Source: Tenacibaculum agarivorans (GTDB taxonomy: Bacteria; Bacteroidota; Bacteroidia; Flavobacteriales; Flavobacteriaceae). Taken from it: DNA of 64,000 nucleotides. The stretch lies in NCBI RefSeq assembly GCF_001936575.1, contig NZ_MSMP01000007.1:1-64000 (forward strand), written 5' to 3'. Of the stretch, positions 37,859-47,163 are shown in pieces. A program made the position numbers and the translations under genes. Position 1 is the first letter of the stretch. Each line of letters starts with the position of its first letter. The notes beneath the pieces are model-generated. The model made no database searches and was not told where the DNA came from. It was given only the letters and a program-made list of their open reading frames with translations.

Positions 37859-37894
37859 CAAAAATAAAGAAATTAATTAAGATGCTTATATTTG
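37859..37894. promoter_or_regulatory. Divergent -7 boxes
   Basis: TATTTTTG on the minus strand (37859-37866) faces the polyprenyl synthase gene, and TATATTTG on the plus strand (37887-37894) faces the exported protein gene. Neither has a clean -33 at the normal distance. Confidence 0.4.
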
Positions 37895-37911
37895 AAAATA
37901 AAGTTTAATTT

Positions 37912-38427
37912 ATGAAAAACGTAGTTACTTTTTTATTTCTTGTTTCTTCTTATTTTTTAACGGCTCAGAACAAAGCAACTAATTTTCCTGAAGCGTTTTT
38001 AGGAAAGTATAAAGGGAGTCTTGAAATTTCCACTAAAAAGGGCAACCAAACCATTCCAATGGAATTCCATTTAACAAAAACAGATAAAGACTCTGTTTTT
38101 AATTATATTCTTGTCTACAACAAATCTCCTAGAAATTACTTATTAAAAATAGTAGATAAGGAAAAAGGGATGTATAATATTGATGAAAATAATGGTATTA
38201 TTTTACCTGCTTCTTATAACAAAAAAGTACTGCATAGCTTTTTTGAAGTTCAAGGTAATTTTTTGAGTACTCGATTAGCTTTTAATGCTAATCAAATTGA
38301 TTTTGAGATCTTATTTTCGAAACTTGAAAATAAAGTAAAAACAGGAGGAACATCCAAAGACATACCAGAGGTCTTTGGATATCCCATTGCTGTTTTTCAA
38401 AAAGCTATTTTAACTAAATTTAATTAG
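37912..38427 (+). CDS. Small exported protein of unknown function
   Basis: A 171-residue protein with a signal peptide (1-18, ending FLTAQ) and a beta-rich body (YKGSLEISTKKGNQTI, YNILVYN). No lipobox and no known family, though a lipocalin-like or calycin shape is conceivable. It is divergent from polyprenyl synthase and convergent, five bases apart, with the first of two large paralogues. Confidence 0.7.
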   Translation: MKNVVTFLFLVSSYFLTAQNKATNFPEAFLGKYKGSLEISTKKGNQTIPMEFHLTKTDKDSVFNYILVYNKSPRNYLLKIVDKEKGMYNIDENNGIILPASYNKKVLHSFFEVQGNFLSTRLAFNANQIDFEILFSKLENKVKTGGTSKDIPEVFGYPIAVFQKAILTKFN

Positions 38428-38432
38428 TTTTT

Positions 38433-40907
38433 TCATTTATTATCAATTGTCAATATTTTTTCAGTGGTAATTAATGCTCCATTCTCTGTTATTCCTTGAA
38501 TAGATACTCGAATTGATTCTTGATGTAATCTTGGAAACGTAAGGGTGTATTCTCTTTCTTCTTTGTTAAGAGTAATATTAGGTTCCCAGTGTAAAGCACC
38601 GTACTCTCTGAATGCTTTACTTTCTGTAGCTACATATTTAGGTTGATAATATTCTTTTTCTACACTAAAAGCTAGGGGCAATTTATATTCTAAATAGTTC
38701 TTCTTACCTATAAATTTATCTTTTTTGGTAAATAAGTGTATCTCTTGTGAAATTGGAGAGTTAGATATAAAAATCTCATCGTACTCTCGTAATAACGATA
38801 ACCTCAATAAAGCTAAAGCCGCAAAGTCTTGGGTAACTTCTATTCTATCTACAAAAATTCTTGCTTGTGTCGGTTTCATTACGGCTGTAATTAAACCTGG
38901 TTCCTCCTCTAGAGATGGAGCTTTAGTAGGCATATCAGAATCTTTTTTTCCGTTACCTCCTAAACTCTCATTACCTTTTGGAGCTTTTAATTGTTTAGGA
39001 GGTGCCCCATTTAGTTTTAACTGATTATACCGTCTACTTTCAAATTTTATTTCCCCAAAAGGATTCTCAATCAACCTATATCCCTTAGTTCTAATTAATT
39101 CAAAAAGCATTCTTCCTTCCCATGATTTATAGTCTTCCATTTTATAGGAATCTCTGAGACCAAAAAGAATTGGATTATTTGTGAATTTTCGTTTTCCTTT
39201 AACCTCTACTTCATTTAATAATTCATCCTTACCAATCATGGTAGGAATTTTCACTTCATCTTCTACACTTATAAATTCTTTCGATTTTACTTTTTCAATA
39301 TTTAATCTTGTAGAACTATTTGTAGAAGGGATGAAACGTAAATATGCTTTTGGTTGTTTTAATATACCTCGCTTATTATTATATGAAACACGAATACTAG
39401 AAGTATCTTTTACAAACAAATTCTTAAACTCAAACTGGTTATCCTTTACCGAACTTGTAAATACATTACCTGTATCTGTGGTTAGAAAAATATCAGACAC
39501 GTTTACTCCTAAATGATCCATATTCAAGGTTCCCTTTACTGTAATCCCTGATTCAAACTCATGTACATCTACAGGGGGAGTATTAAAAATATTATACCAA
39601 TTATACTTGGACCAGCCTTGTGTTAGCAGCACTAAATCTAACTCTTGTAACTTTTTTCTATCTACATCTTTAAAGAAGTATTCACTATTCTTTACATTTC
39701 CATTAATATATGGAGCTAATAGGAATTTCGAGTAAATATCATGCTCACTGTTATTAGTCTTAGTTTCTTGTGGTAATACTGAAGCACTTAAAAAATAAGT
39801 TCCTACATCTTCTTTTGATTTTACATTCACTGTAACAGCATCTGCAGACACTTCAGTTACACTAAGATTTACGGTATTAAATAATGATTCTTTATAATTA
39901 AAAAATACTCTTTCCCCAATAGGCTGATAATCATCTGTAAACAAAGTAGCAATATTGGTTCCTTTGGTAAATAATTTTTTATTGAAATAGAAAGTATAAG
40001 AAGTTGCATCTAGTTTAAAATTTACCTCTCTTTTTAAATATGCATTTGTATTATGAATAAGTAAATAATATTTTTTACCTGCTAAATCTTTTATTGTTTC
40101 TAAGTTAGTATTTACAGTAAACTTAGTCATATTACTACTGATATCTTCAAATGCTAGAGAGACTCCTTTTAACTCTTTTTTAGGCAATAAACTAGTAATC
40201 AATTCTCCGTTATCTAAATATACTCTTGCTTCATATTCCTTATCACTTTCTAGAACTAAAGAAATCTTTGATAATCCAAACTGGTTAAAGGTAAACTCTT
40301 TAACTACCTTTCCTCTACCATCTACAATTTCTCCTTTTTTAGTATCAGGCACGTTGCCATTTCTATCTTTTAAAATTATACCTAAACAATTTAAAGAATT
40401 TGCTAATAGATGTCCGCCTTCTGGCAATATTTGTAAATCGTAACTATTCTTTTCAGCTTGAATTGAAGTTATTTTTTCTTTATTATTTACAATCTGTATT
40501 TTTTGCACGAAAGACTCATCTTCCTTAAAATTCTTCATGTAATTGGTTGATGCTCTTAAAAAATAATTCTCTCCTGTAAAAGTAGAGTCTATTTTAAAGC
40601 TACCATAAGCCATTCCATCAATTACATGCAAAAGTTTATTGTCCTTTATTTCTCCTTTTTCATTATACATAGTACAATACAAATTCTTGGTTTTCTTATG
40701 AAGTTTTTGATTGTTCATGTTTAAAACATAAGCTTTAAACCAAACTTCTTCACCTTCAAAAAAACTTGTTTTGTTTAGATGCAAGTAAGGTATTTCCCGT
40801 TCGTTATTAAAGTATTTAACATATAAGCTATCAATACTTTTCCCTTGTGAAAAAGTATTGATAACGTAAAAGATTAAAAAAAACGAAATTAGTTTTGATT
40901 TTTTCAT
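38433..40907 (-). CDS. Large exported protein, macroglobulin-like with TonB-plug-like region (copy A)
   Basis: An 824-residue exported protein with signal peptide (1-20, ending TFSQG). The N-terminal part begins with ERE(I)PYLHLNKTSFFEGE and reads like the MG2 domain of alpha-2-macroglobulin-type proteins; in the middle (about 570-640) a KDELLNEVEVKGKRKF segment and the following residues resemble a TonB receptor plug, but no beta barrel follows. It is a tandem paralogue of the 40914 gene, six bases apart. Role unknown; perhaps an outer-membrane adhesion or transport accessory. Confidence 0.8.
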   Translation of the reverse strand: MKKSKLISFFLIFYVINTFSQGKSIDSLYVKYFNNEREIPYLHLNKTSFFEGEEVWFKAYVLNMNNQKLHKKTKNLYCTMYNEKGEIKDNKLLHVIDGMAYGSFKIDSTFTGENYFLRASTNYMKNFKEDESFVQKIQIVNNKEKITSIQAEKNSYDLQILPEGGHLLANSLNCLGIILKDRNGNVPDTKKGEIVDGRGKVVKEFTFNQFGLSKISLVLESDKEYEARVYLDNGELITSLLPKKELKGVSLAFEDISSNMTKFTVNTNLETIKDLAGKKYYLLIHNTNAYLKREVNFKLDATSYTFYFNKKLFTKGTNIATLFTDDYQPIGERVFFNYKESLFNTVNLSVTEVSADAVTVNVKSKEDVGTYFLSASVLPQETKTNNSEHDIYSKFLLAPYINGNVKNSEYFFKDVDRKKLQELDLVLLTQGWSKYNWYNIFNTPPVDVHEFESGITVKGTLNMDHLGVNVSDIFLTTDTGNVFTSSVKDNQFEFKNLFVKDTSSIRVSYNNKRGILKQPKAYLRFIPSTNSSTRLNIEKVKSKEFISVEDEVKIPTMIGKDELLNEVEVKGKRKFTNNPILFGLRDSYKMEDYKSWEGRMLFELIRTKGYRLIENPFGEIKFESRRYNQLKLNGAPPKQLKAPKGNESLGGNGKKDSDMPTKAPSLEEEPGLITAVMKPTQARIFVDRIEVTQDFAALALLRLSLLREYDEIFISNSPISQEIHLFTKKDKFIGKKNYLEYKLPLAFSVEKEYYQPKYVATESKAFREYGALHWEPNITLNKEEREYTLTFPRLHQESIRVSIQGITENGALITTEKILTIDNK

Positions 40908-40913
40908 AACAAG

Positions 40914-43391
40914 TTAGTCTTTTGCATTTAAGTTTGTAATATCTTTTTTAATATGAATTAACTCTCCTTTCTTTGAAATACCCTCTATATGAATACTAAT
41001 ATTATCTTGAGATAATCTTGGCAACGTAAAATTATATTCATAGTTACTATCATCATTTAAAGTAATATTAGATTCCCAATATAAAGCACCATACTCCTTA
41101 AAAGTTTTACTTTCCGTAGCAATGTATTTAGGTTGATAATACTCTTTTTCTACACTAAATGCTACTGGTAATTTATATTCTAAATAGTTCTTTTTATTTT
41201 TAAATCTATCCTCTTTAGAATATAAATGTATTTCTTGGGAATTTGGCGAGTTAGATATAAAAATCTCATCGTACTCTTTTAATAAAGATGACCTTAATAA
41301 TGATAACGTTGAAAAGTCTAAGGTAATTTCTGAACCATTCAAGAAAATTCTTGCCGAAGCTGGAGCTATTCCTCTAGTCATCACCCCCACTCCTACTTGT
41401 TGATTAAAAACTATTGGAGGCATATTAGAACCACCATCTCCTCCAAAGATCTCATTTCCTGTGGGAACTTGTAAAAGTATAGGATCTGGTGTTATATTTA
41501 GCATAAATTGATTATTTCTCCTACTTATGAATTTTATTTCTCCATAATAATTTTCAGATAAATTATATCCCTTGGTTTTTATTAATTCAAAAAGCAATCT
41601 TCCTCCCCATGACTTATAATCATCCATTTTATAAGCATCTTTAAGTCCAAATAGAATTGGATTATTTTTAAACTTTCGTTTTCCTTTTACCATCACTTCA
41701 TCTAATAATTCATCTTTTCCAACCATGTTAGGTATTGTTACATTATCTTCTATATTAGTAGTTCCTGTTGGTCTAATATTGTTAACCTGTAATTTTTTAG
41801 AATTATTTATAGCTGGCACAAAACGTAAATATCCTTTTGGTTGTTTCAATACGCCATTATTGTTATAAGAAACACGAATTTTAGAAGCGTCTTTCACAAA
41901 TAAATTCTTAAACTCAAACTGATTGTTTTCTACCGAACTTGTATAAACATCACCTGAATCTGTAGTTAAAAAAACATCCGATACATTTACGCCTAGGTGA
42001 TCCATATTCAAGGTACCCTTTACCGTAATTCCTGCTTCAAATTCATGTAAATCTGCTGGTGGGGTATTAAAAATATTATACCAATTATACTTAGACCATC
42101 CTTGTGTTAGCAGCACTAAATCTAACTCTTGTAACTTTTTTCTATCTACATCTTTAAAGAAATATTCGCTATTCTTTACATTTCCATTAATATATGGAGC
42201 TAATAGAAATTTCGAATAAATATTATGCTCACTATTATCAGCCTTAGTTTCTTCTGGTAATACTGAAGCACTTAAAAAATAGGCCCCTACATCTTCTTTT
42301 GATTTTACATTTACTGTAACAGCATCTGCAGACACTTCAGTTATATTCAGATTCACGGTATCAAATAATGATTTATTATAGTTAAAAAATACTCTTTCAG
42401 CAATGGGCTTATGTTCATCAGTAAACAAAGTCACTATATTGGTTCCTTTACTAAATAACTTCTTGTTGATGTATAAAAAATATGATGTTGCATCAGATGT
42501 AAACACCACTTCTCTTTTTAAATATGAATTGGTATTGTGAATTAAAAGATGATACTTTTTACCTACTAAATCATTTATTGTTTCGGTATTGGTATTTACA
42601 GTAAATCTAGTCATGTTACTACTAATATCTTCAAAAGATAACGTAACTCCTTTCAGTTCCTTTCTAGGTAATAATGTAGTAATCTCCTCTTGATTTTCTA
42701 AAATTACTTTTGCTTCATATTCCTTTCCTTGTTCTATAACTAGTTCGGCTTTTGCTAATCCAAATTGATTAAAGGTAAATTCTTCAACTACCCTTCCTTT
42801 ACTATCTATAATTTCACCTTTTTTTATCTCTGGTACTTTACCATTCTTATCTTTAATAATTATACCTAAAGAATTTAAAGAATTGGCTAGTAAATGACCA
42901 CCTTCTGGTAACACCTGTAAATCGTAACTATTTTTCTCTGCCTGAGTTGAATTTATTTCCTTTTTATTGTTTATAATTTGAATTTTCTGTACAAAGGATT
43001 CATCTTCCTCAAAATTTCTCATGTAGTTGGTTGAGGCTCGTAGAAAATAATTTTCTCCTGTAAAAGTAGAATCAATCTTAAAACTTCCATGTGCCATTCC
43101 ATCTGCTACATGCAAGAGTTTATTGTCCTTTATTTCTCCTTTCTCATTATAAATAGTACAATACAAGTTCTTTGTTTTTTGATGGAGCTTTTGAGTATTC
43201 ATGTTTAAAACATAAGCTTTAAACCAAACTTCTTCGCCTTCGAAAAAACTTGTTTTATTTAAATGCAGATAAGGTATTTCTCGTTCGTTATTAAAGTATT
43301 TGACATATAGGCTATCAATACTTTTTTCTTGCGAAAAAGAAACGGTTAAATAGAAAATTGAAAAGAATAAAAGTAATTTTGAATATTTCAT
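40914..43391 (-). CDS. Large exported protein, macroglobulin-like with TonB-plug-like region (copy B)
   Basis: An 825-residue paralogue of copy A with the same signal peptide, MG2-like start and plug-like KDELLDEVMVKGKRKF segment. The two copies are most similar in their centre: the region encoded by about 42060-42225 matches that at 39577-39740 almost base for base. They diverge most around residues 640-720, which are Gly/Pro-rich. The first of the pair in transcription order, 51 bases after the 43443 membrane protein gene; the pair may be co-transcribed with rlmN. Confidence 0.8.
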   Translation of the reverse strand: MKYSKLLLFFSIFYLTVSFSQEKSIDSLYVKYFNNEREIPYLHLNKTSFFEGEEVWFKAYVLNMNTQKLHQKTKNLYCTIYNEKGEIKDNKLLHVADGMAHGSFKIDSTFTGENYFLRASTNYMRNFEEDESFVQKIQIINNKKEINSTQAEKNSYDLQVLPEGGHLLANSLNSLGIIIKDKNGKVPEIKKGEIIDSKGRVVEEFTFNQFGLAKAELVIEQGKEYEAKVILENQEEITTLLPRKELKGVTLSFEDISSNMTRFTVNTNTETINDLVGKKYHLLIHNTNSYLKREVVFTSDATSYFLYINKKLFSKGTNIVTLFTDEHKPIAERVFFNYNKSLFDTVNLNITEVSADAVTVNVKSKEDVGAYFLSASVLPEETKADNSEHNIYSKFLLAPYINGNVKNSEYFFKDVDRKKLQELDLVLLTQGWSKYNWYNIFNTPPADLHEFEAGITVKGTLNMDHLGVNVSDVFLTTDSGDVYTSSVENNQFEFKNLFVKDASKIRVSYNNNGVLKQPKGYLRFVPAINNSKKLQVNNIRPTGTTNIEDNVTIPNMVGKDELLDEVMVKGKRKFKNNPILFGLKDAYKMDDYKSWGGRLLFELIKTKGYNLSENYYGEIKFISRRNNQFMLNITPDPILLQVPTGNEIFGGDGGSNMPPIVFNQQVGVGVMTRGIAPASARIFLNGSEITLDFSTLSLLRSSLLKEYDEIFISNSPNSQEIHLYSKEDRFKNKKNYLEYKLPVAFSVEKEYYQPKYIATESKTFKEYGALYWESNITLNDDSNYEYNFTLPRLSQDNISIHIEGISKKGELIHIKKDITNLNAKD

Positions 43392-43442
43392 AGTATGTTG
43401 GTTTTTAACACCTTAAACACCACAAAAATTATTCCAAAAAGC

Positions 43443-44186
43443 TTAATATGATTTATTTATTTGCTTAAATCTTTGCCATATTTCTTTATGCCTTCTTTTG
43501 TAAATAGACATAGTTCCTCTATCTAAGCCATAATAGAACAAGCAAATTCCTGAAGGAGGGTTCGCACTTGGTAAAAAATTGAAGTAATCAAAAGCCGTTT
43601 TAGGCCAAACCCAGCATTCAAAAGAGGTACCTACTAGCTCTACACAAGAAACAATAGCATACATTACGAGATAAAACATTCGCTCTTTAGGGTATTTTCG
43701 TAAGGAAACAAACACCAAAATAGTTAGAACAAATCCAAAAACGTCTTTTCTAAAAATTAGAAACAAAACTGAATATATGATTATACATATAGTAATAAAG
43801 CGTTCTATTTCTTTCCTGTAGGCTTTTACTTTTGATTTCCTAGAGAAAAAATAAACTCCTAAAAAGATTACAGCATGACCAAAGGGAACATAATGGGGTA
43901 TGTTTTGTAATCTATACTCATACATTCCTAAGCCAAAACAGAAAATATGCTCACCTACAAACCCTATTATAAATGCATAAATAAGCTGTTCTTTAGTTCT
44001 TTTTGTTCCTTTGTAAAAGAAATACACAAAAACACCAATAACTAAAATATTATTTATCCATTGCGAATGCTCAAAATAGGTTTCTGAAAACCACTTACTA
44101 TCAAGAAAAAGCCCTAGAAAAATAATAAAAAACAACCATCCAAGAGATTGTATAGTCTGACCGAATAGGGATTTTGAAAGATTCAT
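43443..44186 (-). CDS. Polytopic membrane protein of unknown function
   Basis: A 247-residue inner-membrane protein with about seven hydrophobic helices, short loops and a basic C-terminal tail. Notable conserved-looking residues are a GEHIFCFGLGMYEY stretch in helix 3 and NPPSGICLFYYGLDRG near the end, which could hold a small ligand. No family recognised. Its ATG abuts the rlmN stop codon, suggesting translational coupling. Confidence 0.8.
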   Translation of the reverse strand: MNLSKSLFGQTIQSLGWLFFIIFLGLFLDSKWFSETYFEHSQWINNILVIGVFVYFFYKGTKRTKEQLIYAFIIGFVGEHIFCFGLGMYEYRLQNIPHYVPFGHAVIFLGVYFFSRKSKVKAYRKEIERFITICIIIYSVLFLIFRKDVFGFVLTILVFVSLRKYPKERMFYLVMYAIVSCVELVGTSFECWVWPKTAFDYFNFLPSANPPSGICLFYYGLDRGTMSIYKRRHKEIWQRFKQINKSY

Positions 44187-45227
44187 TTACGATTTATTTG
44201 CCAATTGTCCGCAAGCAGCATCAATATCTTTTCCTCTAGATCGACGAACATTTACTACAATATCATGCATTTCTAAATTAGATATATAATTATTTAATGC
44301 GACTTGTGAAGCTTGTTGAAACTCTCCATCATCAATCGGATTGTACTCTATTAAATTTACTTTAGCAGGAACATATTTACAAAATCGGACTAGTGCATCA
44401 ATATCTTCTTTTCTATCGTTAATTCCTTGCCAAACCACATATTCATATGTAATCGTTCTTTTGGTTTTTTCGTACCAATACTCCAATGCTTCTTTTAAAT
44501 CCGTTAAAGGAAAAGTAGTGTTAAAAGGCATTATTGATGTTCTTACTTCATCTATCGCTGAATGTAAGGAAACCGCCAGATTAAATTTCACTTCATCATC
44601 TGCCATTTTTTTTATCATCTTTGGAACTCCAGAAGTTGAAAGTGTAATTCGTTTTGCAGACATTCCTAATCCTTCTGGTGAAGTTATTTTATCTATAGCT
44701 TTAATTACATTATTGTAATTCATTAACGGTTCTCCCATTCCCATAAATACAATATTGGTAAGCTTATGATTATGGTATAATCGACTTTGCTGGTCTATAG
44801 CTACTACTTGATCATAAATTTCATCTGCGTTCAGGTTTCGCATTCGTTTTAAACGTGCTGTAGCACAAAATTTACAATCTAAACTACACCCTACTTGGCT
44901 AGATACACAAGCTGTAGTTCTTGTTTCAGTAGGTATTAAAACAGATTCAACAATTAAACCGTCATGAAGTTTTATTGCGTTTTTAATAGTACCATCATTA
45001 CTTCGTTGCATGGTATCTACTTCGATATGATTAATCACAAAATTTGCATCTAACATTTCTCTAGTGGCTTTTGAAATGTTAGTCATATCATCAAAAGAAT
45101 GTGTAGCCTTACTCCATAACCACTCATAAACTTGGTTACCTCTAAAAGCCTTATCTCCGTTTTCAACAAAGAAATTTCTAAGTTGTTCTTTAGTAAGCGC
45201 TCTGATGTCTTTTTTCTGTGATTTCAT
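44187..45227 (-). CDS. rlmN: RlmN, 23S rRNA/tRNA A2503/A37 C2-methyltransferase
   Basis: Radical-SAM methyltransferase of 346 residues that methylates A2503 of 23S rRNA and A37 of some tRNAs. The cluster motif CxxxCxxC is in CSLDCKFCATARLKR, GMGEPLMNY follows, and the C-terminal cysteine used in the mechanism is in DAACGQL. The N-terminal KKDIRALTKEQL is usual. A -7 box lies only five bases before the ATG, so the mRNA may be leaderless. No gap separates it from the membrane protein gene downstream. Confidence 0.97.
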   Translation of the reverse strand: MKSQKKDIRALTKEQLRNFFVENGDKAFRGNQVYEWLWSKATHSFDDMTNISKATREMLDANFVINHIEVDTMQRSNDGTIKNAIKLHDGLIVESVLIPTETRTTACVSSQVGCSLDCKFCATARLKRMRNLNADEIYDQVVAIDQQSRLYHNHKLTNIVFMGMGEPLMNYNNVIKAIDKITSPEGLGMSAKRITLSTSGVPKMIKKMADDEVKFNLAVSLHSAIDEVRTSIMPFNTTFPLTDLKEALEYWYEKTKRTITYEYVVWQGINDRKEDIDALVRFCKYVPAKVNLIEYNPIDDGEFQQASQVALNNYISNLEMHDIVVNVRRSRGKDIDAACGQLANKS

Positions 45228-45232
45228 TATTG

Positions 45233-45240
45233 CAAAAGTA
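45233..45240 (-). promoter_or_regulatory. rlmN: -7 box immediately before rlmN
   Basis: TACTTTTG fits TAnnTTTG and ends five bases before the ATG. A TTG is 25 bases farther upstream (45266-45268). Confidence 0.4.
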
Positions 45241-45309
45241 CGGTATTGAAAGTAAAAGAACTATACAAACTTTTACCCTTACATTAAATAGAATAGGTAC
45301 TTTTATAAA

Positions 45310-45345
45310 TTATCCCTGAATATTACAATAAATACTCAGGGATAA
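45310..45345 (-). terminator. Candidate terminator after the propeller lipoprotein gene
   Basis: Ten-base stem (45310-45319 with 45336-45345) and a partly paired loop; the T-run on the minus strand is weak, so it could also be a regulatory hairpin. Confidence 0.5.
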
Positions 45346-45397
45346 TACTGTATTTTAAAAATTTAGAAATTACTTTAGCTTATGCAAAGCAAGATTC

Positions 45398-46423
45398 CTA
45401 TCTTTCGTAAACACTAATTGCTATAGCATAATAACTGCTAACATCTTCTGCTAACTTTTTTAACGTAATAAGCTCATCATTTTTCCAATATGCTGCCTTT
45501 CTATCTGGACCACTACCTAAAACTCCAGAAACATATCTATTTTCTTTAAAAAATTTAATATCATTTGCAGTACTTCCTTCATCTAATGATACTGTTCCTG
45601 AAGCACTCCATACCACTGCTTTTCTATTAAATAAATCCTCGTAACCTACTGCATTAAATGTTGTTCCATCATAAGCTATTGAAAAAGATTGCGAATCTTC
45701 TGCTAACAAGGTACGGTCTCCATTATGCCACATCACAGCATCTCTTAAATCTTCTCCTATTATATAAATATTATTAGCATCTACATAAACATCATAAGCT
45801 ATACGAGATCCAAGTGATGTAGGCTTATTTTTTTCTAATGATGAACTCACCCCGTTAGTCCATAAAATAGGATCCCAACTCCCTTTATTATCATTTTGCC
45901 CTCCAACTACATACACTTTATCATTATAAACATACACTCCTTCTGCATTAGAATTTCCCTCTTTTGCTAAATCTTCTTTCTCTCCATTTTTCCAGTATAC
46001 CGCTCTTTGATTACCTCCTTCTTCCATTTGAATTCCAACTACATGAACATCATTATCATCAACATAAATACCTTTAGGAGCAGCATTTCTACTACCTTCC
46101 CATAACACTATAAGTTCATCATTCTTCAACATAACTGCTTGTCTTTTCTCTCCTTGATTTCTCGCTCCAATAACATATAAATCGTTACCATAAGCTATTG
46201 CCCCTGTAGGGAAAAAATTTTCTCCTTGCTTCACTAATCGACTAGGTTCTCCATTACGCCAAATAGTAGCTACCTCTCTATCTTCTCTTCCATCGTCATA
46301 TAATGAGTATCCAATAACAACTTCTTGTAATTCTTTAGGCATTGACACATCTTCATCACCACTATTACATGAATATAGTGCTGCAATACATACTACAATT
46401 ATACTTTTAACTAATATTTTCAT
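45398..46423 (-). CDS. Lipoprotein with seven WKNG-type repeats, probable beta propeller
   Basis: A 341-residue lipoprotein (lipobox LYSC, C19) of unknown function. The body consists of seven similar repeats of about 42 residues, each with a (V/I)YVVG-like strand and ending in a W(K/T/H)NG turn: WRNG, LKND, WKNG, WTNG, WHNG, WSAS and WKND. Seven such repeats suggest a seven-bladed propeller exposed on the cell surface or in the periplasm. A -7 box lies at 46449-46456. It is monocistronic and divergent from the glutathione peroxidase gene. Confidence 0.78.
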   Translation of the reverse strand: MKILVKSIIVVCIAALYSCNSGDEDVSMPKELQEVVIGYSLYDDGREDREVATIWRNGEPSRLVKQGENFFPTGAIAYGNDLYVIGARNQGEKRQAVMLKNDELIVLWEGSRNAAPKGIYVDDNDVHVVGIQMEEGGNQRAVYWKNGEKEDLAKEGNSNAEGVYVYNDKVYVVGGQNDNKGSWDPILWTNGVSSSLEKNKPTSLGSRIAYDVYVDANNIYIIGEDLRDAVMWHNGDRTLLAEDSQSFSIAYDGTTFNAVGYEDLFNRKAVVWSASGTVSLDEGSTANDIKFFKENRYVSGVLGSGPDRKAAYWKNDELITLKKLAEDVSSYYAIAISVYER

Positions 46424-46525
46424 TTATTACTATTTTTATAAATTCCTGCAAAAATAGCTTTGCCCCTTACAATTAGTATCGCCCAAAATGGGTGATTTCT
46501 TTATATTAGTCTACTGTAAATTTTA

Positions 46526-46565
46526 TATTACAATCTTATAAGCTCACAATTAAAACATTGTAATA
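46526..46565. repeat. Inverted repeat upstream of glutathione peroxidase
   Basis: Perfect nine-base arms TATTACAAT (46526-46534) and ATTGTAATA (46557-46565) with a 22-base spacer, 46 bases before the gpx start. A shorter CCCA-AAA-TGGG palindrome lies at 46482-46492. Could be operator sites. Confidence 0.45.
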
Positions 46566-46610
46566 CTGCACATAAATTCTTAAATTTATATAAGACAAAT
46601 TATTCACTTA

Positions 46611-47156
46611 ATGTCTAAAACAAATAAAAAAATGAAAACAATACTTAAGGCTAAATTATTTTCTAGCGTTTCAGACACAAAAGAAAAGCAATCTATTTAT
46701 AACATAGCTATTAATGATATCTCAAATAAGCCAGTTTCTCTTTCTCAATTTAAAGGAAAAAAGATATTGTTTGTAAATGTAGCTTCTCAATGTGGTTTCA
46801 CCAAGCAATATGCAGAATTACAAAAGTTAAGTGAAACATATAAAGACCAATTAACGGTAATTGGACTACCCTGTAATCAATTTGGAAATCAAGAACCTGG
46901 GAATGCTAGTCAAATCCAAGAGTTTTGTAGTCTAAATTTTGGTGTAGATTTTTTAATTACAGAAAAGATACGTGTTAAAGGAAACAAACAACATCCTTTA
47001 TATGCATGGTTGACATCTAAAAATTTAAATGGAAAGAAAAACTCTAAAGTGCGATGGAATTTTCAAAAATATCTAGTTGATGAACAAGGTGATCTAATCG
47101 ATTATTTTTATTCAACAACCAAACCCTTGAGTTCTAAAATAACATCGAAAATATAA
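46611..47156 (+). CDS. Glutathione peroxidase (thioredoxin-type, cysteine)
   Basis: A 181-residue thiol peroxidase that reduces hydroperoxides. The active site NVASQCGFTKQY has cysteine C61 in place of selenocysteine, followed by GLPCNQFGNQEPG with a second cysteine (C88) and the Gln, and the WNFQKYLV segment holds the tryptophan of the catalytic triad. The N-terminal 20 residues are Lys-rich and not a signal peptide, so the enzyme acts in the cytoplasm. Convergent with the oxidoreductase gene at 47164, seven bases apart. Confidence 0.93.
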   Translation: MSKTNKKMKTILKAKLFSSVSDTKEKQSIYNIAINDISNKPVSLSQFKGKKILFVNVASQCGFTKQYAELQKLSETYKDQLTVIGLPCNQFGNQEPGNASQIQEFCSLNFGVDFLITEKIRVKGNKQHPLYAWLTSKNLNGKKNSKVRWNFQKYLVDEQGDLIDYFYSTTKPLSSKITSKI

Positions 47157-47163
47157 CGATTAA

